DNA of 60,599 nucleotides from Deltaproteobacteria bacterium (GCA_016874975.1 VGSQ01000005.1:1-60599); one strand, 5' to 3'. Positions 26,216-36,917 are shown, counted from the first letter of the stretch. The notes: generated from the letters alone by a model not told the origin. Translations and numbers: made by a program.

Positions 26216-26361
26216 AGGCCGGTGGGTGGGGCCGCCTTGCCCGCCTCCAGCGCCTGGCAATGGTCCGCAAGACGCACCCTACGGAACTGCGGGGGGAATT
26301 TGGGGCGCGTTGGCGGTGGATACGGAACGAAGCATGATATGATGGCGGAGAAGGAGTGAAG

Positions 26362-27411
26362 ATGATGGCTGATTCCGCACGACCCTTGCTGGTCCTCACC
26401 ATGGGGGACCCCGTGGGGGTGGGACCGGACCTGGTGGCCACGGTCCTCAACGACCCCGCGGTCTATCAACGCTGCCGCCCCCTGGTGGCGGGGGACCTGC
26501 CGGCCCTGGAACGGGCCTGTCGCCGATTCGCCCCGGGTCTGACTCTGCGGGTGGTGTCGGAGGCCGGCGAGGGCCGTTACCAGGCGGGCGCCGTCGATCT
26601 GCTGGCCCTGTCCCGTCTGGACGCGTCGGACCTGCACTACGGCAAACCCACCGCCGCCGGCGGGGCCGCCATGGTGTCCTATATCCTCACCGCGGTGGAC
26701 CTGGCCATGAGGGGAGAGGCGGCGGGCGTGGTCACCGGCCCCATCAGCAAGCTGGCCATGCACCTGGCCGGTTATCCGCACCCCGGGCACACGGAACTGC
26801 TGGCCGAACGCACCGGCGCCCCGGAGGTGGCCATGATGCTGGCCGGCGGGGAGTTCCGGGTGGTGCTGGCCACCATCCATTGCGCCCTGGCGGAGGCGCC
26901 CGGGCGGCTCAGCCGGGCCGGGCTGCTCAGTCTCATGCGCCTCACCTGCCGCTCCCTCAGCACCCAATTCGGTCTGGCCCATCCCCGTCTGGGGGTGGCG
27001 GCCCTGAACCCCCACGCCGGCGAGGGCGGCCTCTTCGGCCGGGAAGAGGAGGAGATCATCGCGCCCGCAGTGCGACAGGCACAGGCCGAGGGCCTCCCTG
27101 TGGAAGGCCCCTTCCCCGCGGACACCCTGTTCTGGCGTCACCGCCGGGGGGAGTTCGCCGCCATCCTCTGCATGTACCACGACCAAGGGCTCATTCCCCT
27201 GAAATTGCTGCATTTCATGGACGGGGTGAACGTCACCCTGGGGCTCCCCATCATCCGCACCTCGGTGGACCACGGCACCGCCTACGACCTGGCCGGCACC
27301 GGCCGGGCCCACCCGGGCAGCCTGGCCGCGGCGATTTTTCTGGCTGCCGAAATGGCGGGGAGAAAAGAAAATCTCAAGAGGAATCTGAGGGGAGGAGAGT
27401 CGCAGACATGA
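26362..27411 (+). CDS. pdxA: 4-hydroxythreonine-4-phosphate dehydrogenase
   Basis: 349 residues. It oxidises 4-phosphohydroxy-L-threonine with NAD in the DXP-dependent pyridoxal phosphate pathway. Family motifs: N-terminal TMGDPVGVGPDL, VVTGPISKLA, GHTELLAERTG, the metal-site histidines in YHDQGLIPLK, and GLPIIRTSVDHGTAYDLAG near the C-terminus. The ATG at 26362 is chosen because AAGGAG lies 5 bases upstream; ATG 26365 and GTG 26356 are alternatives. It is full length and appears monocistronic, with repeats on its left. Confidence 0.95.
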   Translation: MMADSARPLLVLTMGDPVGVGPDLVATVLNDPAVYQRCRPLVAGDLPALERACRRFAPGLTLRVVSEAGEGRYQAGAVDLLALSRLDASDLHYGKPTAAGGAAMVSYILTAVDLAMRGEAAGVVTGPISKLAMHLAGYPHPGHTELLAERTGAPEVAMMLAGGEFRVVLATIHCALAEAPGRLSRAGLLSLMRLTCRSLSTQFGLAHPRLGVAALNPHAGEGGLFGREEEEIIAPAVRQAQAEGLPVEGPFPADTLFWRHRRGEFAAILCMYHDQGLIPLKLLHFMDGVNVTLGLPIIRTSVDHGTAYDLAGTGRAHPGSLAAAIFLAAEMAGRKENLKRNLRGGESQT

Positions 27412-27581
27412 AGCGGCGGTGCAGCGCCTACCGCGCCGAGGGGGGCCTGGGTTGCCGACGCCAAGCCCCCTCTCTCTCGTTGGGGGGGAGATTTTCGCCC
27501 GGCCTGAGGGAATCCTCCGCCTGTGCGCCCACCTTTCCGGCGGCGGCGCCCTTCCGCCCCTCTTCATGGACGGCGCCCTGA

Positions 27582-27863
27582 CTACTTGGGGCGCTTGGGT
27601 TCAATTTCCGTAGCCACGAATTGTGAGCCGTAGTATCTCCCCTCCACCTGGACATAGGCGCCCGGCCCGATGGGGCCTTTCTTGTATTTCATCTTCGTCT
27701 CCGCCGTTACCAGCACGGAGCGGCCGCCGATAATCCAGATGCCGTAGACGCCGTATTGCGGCACCATCTCCACATAGCCGTAAAACTTCACCTTGGCGAC
27801 CGCCACCCCGCTGAAGACCAGAGAAATCAGGCACAAGGCGATGAGAATCCGTTTGCTGCGCAT
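27582..27863 (-). CDS. Small secreted DUF5666/OB-fold-like protein
   Basis: 93 residues from MRSKRILIAL; AAAGGAGG lies just before the ATG at 27863. A signal peptide (about 1-22, ending AVAKV) is followed by a small beta-rich domain with VQVEGRYYGSQFVATEIE, typical of DUF5666/OB-like secreted proteins. There are no cysteines or other catalytic features. Divergent from the porin-like gene. Confidence 0.7.
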   Translation of the reverse strand: MRSKRILIALCLISLVFSGVAVAKVKFYGYVEMVPQYGVYGIWIIGGRSVLVTAETKMKYKKGPIGPGAYVQVEGRYYGSQFVATEIEPKRPK

Positions 27864-28249
27864 AGAAGCCTCCTTTTGCGGATTGAACCCCTGTCCACCC
27901 TTATCATAATGCCGGAAAGGGGGCAAGAAAAGGCCTGACCTGCCTTTAGCCCTGAAAAACGGCGGAGCGCCCCCTCGCCACCCCTCCCGACTGCGTAACC
28001 TCCGGCTTTGAGGGGTTGCCCGGGGAGCGGCGGATTACCCGGAACGCAGCACCCCCAGGGGCGCAGGGGAGGGCCGGGGGAGCGGCGGCCCGGACCTGCC
28101 CGGGCGGCCTCTTTCCCCTCCTGGTCAGCCCGGCAGGAAAAGTATTGCAAAAATTTCTGCGAGGTGCTACTTCCCGGTATAAGCTGCCGGACCCGGCCAG
28201 GGTAAGGCAAGCGCGGGCGGGGCTGAAAAGCTCAGGCGGGGGAGGGCTT
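27864..28249. other. Divergent intergenic region, 386 bases
   Basis: GC-rich with no supported gene. It must carry the promoters of the small secreted protein (leftward) and the outer-membrane protein (rightward). No consensus boxes stand out. Confidence 0.4.
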
Positions 28250-29077
28250 ATGCGCACCGGAGGATGGTGGGCGAAGGTGGTGGTTACGGCGTTGGCGGTA
28301 GCCGGATGGTTGTCGGGACCCCTGGGGGGGCCGGCCCGGAGCGAAGTGTACGTGGAGATTTACAGCGGCCTGGTGCACGGCATGGCCAACAGCGAATACA
28401 GCTCCTTTCCGCGGCTGGAAACGGGCTATCACGTGCAGATCGCCATCAAGGGGTATTACGAACCCCATGTCCAGGGAGGACTGAAACTGGGCACCTGGTT
28501 TGTGAGGGAGGGCGCCCTGGGTTTCAACTATCCGGGCTTCCTGAAACATTTCGGCTTCTTCCTGGACTTCAGCTATCACCGCCTCAACTATATGCGCTCC
28601 CAGCGGGACGTTTACATCGCCGACGCCAGCAACAGCTTCCCGGTGGGCACTGCCCGTCTCTATTTCCACAGCGAGGGCGCGGCGGCCTGCCTGGCCTTCA
28701 TGTTCGCCGGCCGCCTGGGATACGCCAAGAGTCCGGACTTTCCCTACGGGCGGCTCCAGCCCTACCTGGCGCTGGGCCCCGCCCTGCTGTTCACCAGCCA
28801 GCACCCCAAGCTGGACTTTGTCTGGGGCCTGCTGGGGAAGGTGGGCTATCACCCCAACAGCGACTCCACCGTGGCTCCGGCCCTGGCGGTGGAGACGGGC
28901 CTCCGGTATCTGGCCCTGAAAAACGTCTCCCTGGATTTCTCCTTCAAGTATCGGTTCGCCCGGCCCAGTTACCACTTCAACTTTCGGGATCCGGCCACCG
29001 GCTTCCGACACAGCTTCACCCTTCGTCCTTCCTATCACCTGCTGTCCGGACAGATCGGGGTGGCCTATCATTTCTGA
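28250..29077 (+). CDS. Outer-membrane beta-barrel protein
   Basis: 275 residues from the ATG at 28250 with GGGGGAGGG 3 bases upstream; upstream in-frame codons look non-coding. A signal peptide (about 1-32, ending GGPARSEV) is followed by alternating beta-strand segments rich in Tyr/Phe, and the last residue is Phe (IGVAYHF), the usual outer-membrane sorting signal. About ten strands can be drawn, and no catalytic motif is visible. The specific role is unknown. Confidence 0.75.
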   Translation: MRTGGWWAKVVVTALAVAGWLSGPLGGPARSEVYVEIYSGLVHGMANSEYSSFPRLETGYHVQIAIKGYYEPHVQGGLKLGTWFVREGALGFNYPGFLKHFGFFLDFSYHRLNYMRSQRDVYIADASNSFPVGTARLYFHSEGAAACLAFMFAGRLGYAKSPDFPYGRLQPYLALGPALLFTSQHPKLDFVWGLLGKVGYHPNSDSTVAPALAVETGLRYLALKNVSLDFSFKYRFARPSYHFNFRDPATGFRHSFTLRPSYHLLSGQIGVAYHF

Positions 29078-29174
29078 ACCGGCCCGTCTGCACCGCGAAC
29101 GCGGCGTCAGGCAGACTGTCTGGATCTAGTGCGGAGACGGCGTTGATCCCTCCTATCGCCCGGGGAAAGAGGCC

Positions 29175-31025
29175 TTAAAGCTGCACTCCCTCTTCGGCCA
29201 GGGTCTGGAAGTAAATCCGCCTGAGTCGCTTCAGGCGCTTGTTGAAGCAGAGGCCCAACTGCATGCAGGCGTTATAAAAGGTGTCCCGGCTGAATTCCAG
29301 GGCCATGAGGCGGGGCAGGGTTTCCCCGGAGATTTCCTGATGCAGTTCCCGCATCTTGTTCCTGGCATCTTCCAGCCCCTGCCAGAAGGGCAGCAGCACG
29401 AGGTCGGCTTTTTCCTGGAGCCGGGCGATCTCGCTCTTCAGCGCCGGCACCAGCCCGTTCTCCTCGACTGCGGTCTCCCCTTCCTGGATAACTTCGACTC
29501 CCAGCCGGTGTAAGAATTTCAGGAGGAAATCCCGCAGGTTGGCTTCCCAGGGACCCAAGGTCCAGATATCGGCGGGGATGCCCACCCGGGGGACCGCCTT
29601 GCCGCCGGGGAGAAACCGCCGCCAGGTGCGCATCTGGGCGAAGAGCTGGTCTTTCAACTGTATGACATAGCTGTCCTTCAGCCAGCGGGACTTCCACAGG
29701 TGGATGCGGGCGTAGGCCTTGAGCTTGACGAAGAACCAGTCCCGGGCCAGCAGCCGTTTCAGCACGGACGGCCAGCTGTAAAATTTCCTGGTGGCCCGGA
29801 TAGTCTCATACTGTAGTTCGTAGGGGGTGAAATGTTTGGGCTGGAAGACCGCAAAATGGCCGTCGTACTGACGCCAGTCCCGGCAGATGATGCGGTTCTG
29901 GGCTTCCAGCTCCTGAAACACCTGGGTTCCCGGCACCGGCGTGAGGATGAGGTACTGCAGGGAGTCCAGATCCAGTTGCCGGGAAAAGGTCACCGTGTCC
30001 CGAATCACCTGGTAGTGGTCCTCTTCCGAGCCGAAGACGAACATGCCGTGCACCTTGATGCCGTGATGGTGGAAATTCACCACGCATTCCCGGATGTTGT
30101 CCACGGACTGGGACTTGTTATAGGCCTTGAGGGTGGCGGGATTGATGGATTCCAGCCCCACGAAGACCATCAAACAGCCGCTCCGGGCCATGAGTTTCAG
30201 GAGTTCCGGGTCCCGGGCCGCCTCCACCCGCACCTGGGCGCTCCACTCGATCTTCAGGTTCTCCTGGAGGATGCGCTCGCACAGCTCCTTGATGCGCTCC
30301 CGGTTGGCGGTGAAGTTGTCGTCGCAGAAAAAGATGTGCCGGGCTATGAGCCCGTTGACGCGGATCTCCTCCATGACCCGGTCCACGGAGTTGCAGCGGT
30401 ACTTGCGGCCGAACATGAGGATGACGGAGCAGAAACGGCAGTTGAAGGGGCAGCCCCGGGAGGTGGCAATGGAGATGCAATGCGTCCTGCCGCCCTTCCA
30501 GCCGTGGATCAGGTCGTATCTGGGCAGGGGCAGGTGGTCCAGGTCCTCCAGGAAAGGCCGCCAAGGGTTTTTGTACACCGCCTCCCCGTCACGATAGCAC
30601 AGATTGGGGATGGCCGCCGGGTCGCCGCCGTCGCGCAGGAGGGACACCAACTCCGGCAGGGCCTCGTCCCCTTCGCCGCAGACCACGAAGTCGGCATGCT
30701 CCAGGCCTTCTTCGGGCAAAAAGCTGGCATGGGCGCCGCCCATCACCACGGGCAGACCCTGCTGCCGGTAAAAGTCGGCGAGCTCATAGGCACGGGGAAT
30801 GGTGGAGGAAATGCTGGAGATGCACACCAAATCGGGACGGAAGTCCATGGTGTGGTAGTCGGGCTGGGCCACTTCCTCCACCACCACCCTGACCTCCATC
30901 CCTTGCTGCTCCAGGATGGTGCCCAACAACACCGAGCCCAGCCGGGGTATCACCACGCGGCTGAAGATATGCGGCCGGGGTGACCGGGGCTCGATGAACA
31001 ACACTTTGTTAAGTCGGCGCGCCAT
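29175..31025 (-). CDS. B12-binding-domain radical SAM protein
   Basis: 616 residues. A cobalamin-binding-like Rossmann domain (about 1-140: LVCISSISSTIPRAYELADF, VVMGGAHASF) precedes a radical SAM domain with the cluster motif SRGCPFNCRFCS (about 188-199). The C-terminal region (about 400-616) includes DUF4070-like and unassigned parts. Such proteins catalyse methylations or cyclisations; the substrate cannot be told from sequence. It is transcribed alone, leftwards. Confidence 0.87.
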   Translation of the reverse strand: MARRLNKVLFIEPRSPRPHIFSRVVIPRLGSVLLGTILEQQGMEVRVVVEEVAQPDYHTMDFRPDLVCISSISSTIPRAYELADFYRQQGLPVVMGGAHASFLPEEGLEHADFVVCGEGDEALPELVSLLRDGGDPAAIPNLCYRDGEAVYKNPWRPFLEDLDHLPLPRYDLIHGWKGGRTHCISIATSRGCPFNCRFCSVILMFGRKYRCNSVDRVMEEIRVNGLIARHIFFCDDNFTANRERIKELCERILQENLKIEWSAQVRVEAARDPELLKLMARSGCLMVFVGLESINPATLKAYNKSQSVDNIRECVVNFHHHGIKVHGMFVFGSEEDHYQVIRDTVTFSRQLDLDSLQYLILTPVPGTQVFQELEAQNRIICRDWRQYDGHFAVFQPKHFTPYELQYETIRATRKFYSWPSVLKRLLARDWFFVKLKAYARIHLWKSRWLKDSYVIQLKDQLFAQMRTWRRFLPGGKAVPRVGIPADIWTLGPWEANLRDFLLKFLHRLGVEVIQEGETAVEENGLVPALKSEIARLQEKADLVLLPFWQGLEDARNKMRELHQEISGETLPRLMALEFSRDTFYNACMQLGLCFNKRLKRLRRIYFQTLAEEGVQL

Positions 31026-31447
31026 GACCCGCTCCTCGATCGCCCTCGCCGGCAGAAGCCGGAAAAAGCTGCTGAATGGAACAATTATGGGTTGTCCGCC
31101 CTGGAACTCCCCGTTGCCGGCCCATCCGCTCCCATTGGGGCAATGTAAAGGGAATTCTGGGGCTTGTCAATGGTTTGAGCAGGCAAACCCGGACCTGGAC
31201 CCTCCCGCCACGTTTGCCACGACAACAGCCGGCGATTATGGATGCCGGCGGCAGGATACAGAGGCCGGGAGGCTCCTCTCGGGTGGGGGTCCACAGGGGA
31301 AGGCGACCTTGCCGCGCCTGACACGCTGGGAATTGCTTCCCTGCCGGGAAGACCTTGATTCTTTGAGGCCTGATGACAGGCCTGCCGGAAACCCCCGTCG
31401 GCTGTAGGGCAGAAAGGTGCGTCAGCAGGAACGGTAGAAGATAGGGG
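31026..31447. other. Intergenic region, no supported gene
   Basis: About 420 bases between dsrC and the radical SAM gene. GC-rich, with only short frames of poor composition. The radical SAM promoter should lie near its right boundary at 31026, but no clear boxes were seen. Confidence 0.45.
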
Positions 31448-31482
31448 GGCAGATTCCCTCTCAGCCGGAAAGAGAATCTGCC
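31448..31482 (-). terminator. Stable hairpin downstream of dsrC
   Basis: A long stem with outer arms ggcagattc (31448-31456) and gaatctgcc (31474-31482), 46 bases after the dsrC stop. The T run is weak, so it may stabilise the mRNA 3' end as much as terminate. Confidence 0.6.
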
Positions 31483-31527
31483 TCCCCGTGCATACCGGGA
31501 GTCACGGCCGCGCGCGCCACGGTCTCG

Positions 31528-31845
31528 CTAAACGCAACCGGTGGGCTTGGGCAGCCCTGCCATTTTACAAGCTCCCTTGCCGGGGCCGGAAGGGAACAGC
31601 TCATAGATATACTTCAGTTTGAAACCGGTCACCTTGGAGAGGATGCGGACCATGGGGGCAATGCCGTTCTTCTTGAAGTAATCCTGGAGCATGTTGATCA
31701 CCTTCCAGTGATCTTCGACCAGCGTGGTGATGCCTTCCAGTTCCTTCACATAATCAACCCACTCCGGGCCCCACTCATCCAGGTTGGCCAGGAAGCCGTC
31801 CTCATCCACCTCAAAGGTTTTCCCCTGATGCTCAACTACGGCCAT
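31528..31845 (-). CDS. dsrC: DsrC / TusE family sulfur-carrier protein
   Basis: 105 residues from MAVVEHQGK. DsrC carries the trisulfide product of dissimilatory sulfite reductase (DsrAB) to the DsrMKJOP membrane complex. The C-terminal swinging arm is complete, with both redox cysteines (GACKMAGLP and the penultimate Cys in PTGCV), which separates true DsrC from single-Cys TusE relatives. AGGAGGA is well placed before the ATG. It is a single gene with its own promoter (31889-31917), as is usual for dsrC in sulfate reducers. Confidence 0.95.
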   Translation of the reverse strand: MAVVEHQGKTFEVDEDGFLANLDEWGPEWVDYVKELEGITTLVEDHWKVINMLQDYFKKNGIAPMVRILSKVTGFKLKYIYELFPSGPGKGACKMAGLPKPTGCV

Positions 31846-31888
31846 ATTAAGAAATCCTCCTTTGCAATGTTTACCGCCAGCATTCTTG

Positions 31889-31917
31889 AAGCTATGCCAT
31901 TGTGAAATTTTTGTCAA
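31889..31917 (-). promoter_or_regulatory. Sigma-70 type promoter of dsrC
   Basis: On the minus strand a perfect TTGACA (31912-31917) is followed after 17 bases by TAGCTT (31889-31894). It leaves a short leader of about 35-40 bases before the dsrC ATG. Confidence 0.7.
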
Positions 31918-31946
31918 GTACTAATTACCGCCGGGATACTCCCGTT

Positions 31947-33200
31947 TTAGCCTTTTTCGGGTTCAGGGGCCGCCAACTCCAGGAGGTGAACCACTTTGAG
32001 GCCCCGGCTGTGGGCCTGCAATTGGAGCAGACAGCCGCTGCAGGAAGAGGCCAGGAGGTCCACTCCCTGGTCTGTGAAAGCAGCCAGCCCTCTGGCGGCC
32101 AGTTCCCGGGAGAGCTCCGGAAAGCCCAGGCCGAAGGCCCCCCCCAGGCCGCAGCAAACCTGGGCTGCGGGCTCCACGGGCAGCTCCCCGAGGGCGGCCT
32201 GGAGCAGCAGCCGGGGCTCCTCCCGGATGCCCAGGGTGCGGTGCAGATGGCAGGGGGCATGAAATCCCACGGTCTGGGCCAGGGGCCGACCATCCGGCCG
32301 GTAGGCGGCCTCCCCGACCAGGAACTGGCCGGCTTCCCGCACCTTCCCGGCCAGACCCCGGGCCGCGGCCTCTTCCGGCGCACCGGCCAGGGTCCGGGCC
32401 AGGGCCTGGAGCTGCACCGCGCAGGAGGCGCAGGCCGTCACCACGAAATCCACCTTCAGGTCGGCGAATTCCGCCACCAGACGCCGGGCCAGGTCGGCGG
32501 CCAGGTCCGTCTCCCCCAGGGAAGCGGCCAGCAGTCCGCAGCAGCCTTGCCCCGGCGGCATCATGACCTCAATCCCCGCCTGCCGGCAGATGCGGAGAAA
32601 GGCCAGACCCGCCTGGGGGAACAGGGCAGCCACCCCGCATCCCACAAAAAAAGCCGCTTTGGGAGCCCCCCGCCGGCCGGGCAGCAGCCGGGGGGCCTGA
32701 GCTCGGAAGGGGACCGGGGCCAAGTCGGGGAGCCCGGCCAGCGCCCCGGACAGATGCGGCCAGAGGCGCCAGATCAGACCGCTGTCGCGACCCACCGCGG
32801 CCTTCAGGCGGTTGAGCAGCGGGGCCAGGGGAGCGGCCGCGGCGGTGAGCCGCGGGGCGTGCCAGGTGAGCCGGGCCAGCAGCCAGGCCTGGTTCAGGGG
32901 CCGGCCCTGCCGCTGCCGCAGTTCGGCCCGGGCCCGCTTCACCAGCTCCGGCACCGGCAGCCCCACGGCGCAGTTTTCGGCGCAGGCGCCGCACAGCAGG
33001 CAGGCCTCCAGCGCCTCCTGCAGCGGCGCCCCGGGGGCCCCATCGGGCCGGCCGTAACGCTCCCAGAGGTTGAGCTTCCCCCGGGCCACCACCGCCTCCC
33101 GCCCCAGGAGCCCATAGAGCGGACAGACCGCCATGCAGGCCCCGCAGCGCACGCAGGCGGGGGTTTCGGTAGGTAAGCGGGATGCCTGATTATGCTTCAT
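31947..33200 (-). CDS. glcF: Glycolate/D-lactate oxidase iron-sulfur subunit
   Basis: 417 residues from MKHNQASRLP. Two 4Fe-4S ferredoxin motifs (CVRCGACMAVCP and CLLCGACAENCAVG) are followed by two cysteine-rich CCG domains (GQGCCGLLA and CCGLGGAFG), the layout of GlcF. It accepts electrons from the FAD subunit and passes them toward the quinone pool or a heterodisulfide-type partner. The FAD subunit gene lies 450 bases upstream, separated by a hairpin-rich repeat block instead of being directly adjacent. In this organism D-lactate is as likely a substrate as glycolate. Confidence 0.88.
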   Translation of the reverse strand: MKHNQASRLPTETPACVRCGACMAVCPLYGLLGREAVVARGKLNLWERYGRPDGAPGAPLQEALEACLLCGACAENCAVGLPVPELVKRARAELRQRQGRPLNQAWLLARLTWHAPRLTAAAAPLAPLLNRLKAAVGRDSGLIWRLWPHLSGALAGLPDLAPVPFRAQAPRLLPGRRGAPKAAFFVGCGVAALFPQAGLAFLRICRQAGIEVMMPPGQGCCGLLAASLGETDLAADLARRLVAEFADLKVDFVVTACASCAVQLQALARTLAGAPEEAAARGLAGKVREAGQFLVGEAAYRPDGRPLAQTVGFHAPCHLHRTLGIREEPRLLLQAALGELPVEPAAQVCCGLGGAFGLGFPELSRELAARGLAAFTDQGVDLLASSCSGCLLQLQAHSRGLKVVHLLELAAPEPEKG

Positions 33201-33649
33201 CGTGTTCTTGAGAAGTGCGCCGATCGGGGGGTCCGGCGGGCGGGGACCATTGCCCTGCCCTCTTCTGCTCCGAAAAGTTTTGGGTAGGGTGCGCACTGCG
33301 CACCGTAAGAATGCTTAACTTTTCATAATTTATGGGTGGGCCGAAGGCCCATGAGGAACTGCTCTGAAAATGCCTCTCGTAGGGAGCGTCTTACGCGCCG
33401 CAGACGGTGCGTGAGACGCACCCTACATTTTCATGGTTTCGGGTGTTCCCCCGGTACATGAGTGGCTCGTTCCCAAGCTCCTGCTTGGGAACGCAATTTT
33501 CCCCCCAAGCTCTGCTTGGGGACCTTATGGCTGCTCAGTCCCGCCCCGTCTTATGCTACGGGCCACCTGCCAAGCGGGAGCTTGGCGGGCAAGCCGGTCC
33601 CCAAGCAGAGCTTGGGCGCCAGCAAGAAGTGATTCAGCACCACACCCGG
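33201..33649. repeat. Hairpin-rich repeat block between glcD and glcF
   Basis: At 33285-33365 there is an inverted copy of the dispersed repeat's second module (gcgcactgcgcacc, then cttttcataatttatgggtg). From 33469 to 33621 there are four consecutive CCAAGC...GCTTGG hairpins, for example gttcccaag-ctcctg-cttgggaac at 33469-33492 and ccccaag-ctctg-cttgggg at 33503-33521. No gene is present. Confidence 0.8.
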
Positions 33650-35035
33650 TCAACCCCCACCGGGAAACATCTTCCCCGGGTTCATGATGTTGTTGGGGTC
33701 GAAGGTCCGCTTCAGGCGCCTCTGCAAGTCGATGGCCGCCTCCGACAGTTCCATCCCCACATACGGGGCCTTGAGCACCCCCACGCCGTGCTCCCCGGAG
33801 AGGGTGCCGGCCAGGTCCCGCACCAGGCGGAAGAGCTCCTCCACCGCCCGGGGAGCGGCCTCCCGTTCCGCCGGCAGGCGCCGGTCGTACATGATGTTCA
33901 CATGGATGTTGCCGTCGCCGGCGTGGCCGAAACAGAGGATGGGCAGCCCCAGCCGCCGGGAGATTTCCTCCACCCCGGACACCAGGCGGGGGATGGCCCC
34001 CAGGGGCACGGCCACGTCTTCGCCGATCTTGTCCGGCCGCACCTTGAAGGTGGCCGGAGAAATGGACCGCCGGGCCTGCCAGAGGCGCGCCGCGTCCCCG
34101 GGGTCGGCGGCGTGCAGGACCGCGTTGGCGCCGTAGTCACGGCACAGCTCCATCATTTTGAGAGCACGCTGGCGCACATCCGCGGGATGGCCGTGCACGG
34201 CCATGAGCAGCACCGCCGCGGTGTCGGCGGGCGCAGCCACCGGGAGGGCCTCCCGCATGCAGTCCAGGGTGGCCCGGTCCATGAATTCCAGGGCCGCGGG
34301 CGACAGACCGGCCCTAAGGATGGCCCCCACCGCCCGGGCCGCGGGCGACAGACCGGCAAACCCGGCGGCCAGGGTCTCCTTGGCCGCGGGCAGGGGGACC
34401 AGCCGGAGGACAATGCGGGTGATGACCCCCAGCGTGCCTTCGGAGCCCAGTAAGAGGTGCGTCAGGTCGTAGCCCACCACCCCCTTCATGGTGCGGGTGC
34501 CGGTGTCGATGACCTGGCCGGTGGGGAGCACCACCTGGAGGCCCAGCACATAGTCCCGGGTGACGCCGTACTGCACCGCCATGGCGCCGCCGGCCCCCGC
34601 GGCCACGTTGCCGCCGATGGTGCAGTAATCGGCGCTGCCGGGGTCGGGGGGGTAAAAGAGCCCCGCCGCCTCGGCCGCCTTCTTGAGATGCCCGGTGACC
34701 ACCCCCGGCTCCACTACCGCCACAAAATCCTGGACGTCGATCTCCAGGATGCGGTTCAAGCGGGTCAGGACCAGGACCACCCCGCCGGCCACCGCCACTG
34801 CGCCCCCGGCCCGGCCGGTCCCCGCCCCCCGGGGAACCACGGGGAAGCCGTACAGGTTGGCCCAGGCCACGATCTGGGCGATCTCCTCGGCCGAGCCGGG
34901 GAAGACCACCAGGTCGGGCAGGCGGGCCAGGTCCGTGGCGTCATAGGCGTAGCACCAGCGGTCCTCCTCACGGGTGAGGACGTGCTCCGGGCCCACCATG
35001 GTCTTGATAGCCGCGACCACCTGATCGGTCAACAT
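33650..35035 (-). CDS. glcD: FAD-linked 2-hydroxyacid oxidase (GlcD-type)
   Basis: 461 residues from MLTDQVVAAI. A PCMH-type FAD-binding domain with the typical RGAGTGRAGGAVAVAGG and GGNVAAGAGGA loops, YDLTHLLLGSEGTLGVIT, and a C-terminal FAD-oxidase domain including CFGHAGDGNIHVNIM and the ending FDPNNIMNPGKMFP. It oxidises glycolate or D-lactate and hands electrons to the GlcF subunit encoded downstream. Length and motifs are normal for the family. Confidence 0.92.
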   Translation of the reverse strand: MLTDQVVAAIKTMVGPEHVLTREEDRWCYAYDATDLARLPDLVVFPGSAEEIAQIVAWANLYGFPVVPRGAGTGRAGGAVAVAGGVVLVLTRLNRILEIDVQDFVAVVEPGVVTGHLKKAAEAAGLFYPPDPGSADYCTIGGNVAAGAGGAMAVQYGVTRDYVLGLQVVLPTGQVIDTGTRTMKGVVGYDLTHLLLGSEGTLGVITRIVLRLVPLPAAKETLAAGFAGLSPAARAVGAILRAGLSPAALEFMDRATLDCMREALPVAAPADTAAVLLMAVHGHPADVRQRALKMMELCRDYGANAVLHAADPGDAARLWQARRSISPATFKVRPDKIGEDVAVPLGAIPRLVSGVEEISRRLGLPILCFGHAGDGNIHVNIMYDRRLPAEREAAPRAVEELFRLVRDLAGTLSGEHGVGVLKAPYVGMELSEAAIDLQRRLKRTFDPNNIMNPGKMFPGGG

Positions 35036-35493
35036 GTTTAAAGCATAACCCAAATCGGGACGATGCGAAAGCCGCGCCGCGTTGGTGCAGACGTTGGGGA
35101 AATCCCCCAGAGGCTGCGACGAAGGGCCGGGGTGAGGGGGGAGAACTTTTCATGGCTTACAGATGAGTCCCAGGCTCATCAGCAACTGTCTAAACGCTCA
35201 TGGCCCGCAGCAGGGCCGCCATCGAAGATTCAAGACCCTTGCCAGCAGCGAGCCTTTACTGCAGGCTGAAACCTGCGGCTACAACTTCAAGGTTTTTGGT
35301 CACCGTGGGACTTTCTCGGTAAAATATGGTCTGAGGGCGACGGCGCCTTAGTACACCGTTTCATAAATTCGGTAACGTATTCATTGAGAGGAGCGCAAAG
35401 AGTTAATTCCCCCTCACCCTAACCCTCTCCCCCATCGGGGGAGAGGGAAGAAAGCAAAAACCGTCTCATTACCCCCTCTCCCCCCCCCGACGG
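35036..35493. other. Gene-free repeat region upstream of glcD
   Basis: It includes degraded dispersed-repeat sequence (about 35160-35340, with cgctcatggcccgcagcagg) and a REP-like palindrome ccctctcccccatcggggga (35421-35440) followed by gagggaag. The glcD promoter is expected near 35040-35100 but no consensus was identified. Confidence 0.6.
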
Positions 35494-35706
35494 GGCATTG
35501 GCGCTAACTTAAGCAAGCAGTGGGTATGCCAAGGGTAACCTGTTGAACAGTCAAGATAAATCCCCCCTTACCACCCTTTGCCAAAGGGGGGAATGAGCAG
35601 TCGGTGACCCGAAGTCCCCCTTTGGAAAAGGGGGATTTAGGGGATTTTAAGTAAAATCGGTATGTTATGATGTAAACTGGTTTTTTCTTAAGTTAGCGCC
35701 AATGCC
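35494..35706 (+). mobile_element. MITE-like element copy B
   Basis: 213 bp with perfect 20-bp terminal inverted repeats: ggcattggcgctaacttaag (35494-35513) and its reverse complement (35687-35706). It has no coding capacity. Apart from the nested insertion it is the inverse of copy A at 25187-25565, and part of one flank (ccccctccccacggtgg) is also shared. Confidence 0.9.
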
Positions 35707-35780
35707 ACCGTGGGGAGGGGGCTTAAAAAACACGCAACTGCAAAATCACTACCGGACAGCATTGATTCAGGGGATATGAT

Positions 35781-36914
<1,134 letters not shown>

Positions 36915-36917
36915 GGG

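Larger units (their letters stand above)
24850..26361. other. 1.5-kb gene-free, repeat-packed region
   Basis: No supported gene. Contents in order: a lone MITE end gtgaacagtattgg at 24981; a G/C-run palindrome at 25075-25110; the nested MITE at 25187-25565; REP-like palindromes of the type ccctctccccc/gggggagaggg near 25615-25670, 25860-25900 and 25930-25980; and a copy of the dispersed repeat at 26066-26215. Confidence 0.7.

Noticed and set aside
26131-27567. 478-codon frame opposite pdxA
   Set aside because: Antisense to a clear pdxA; it runs through repeat sequence and shows no domain.
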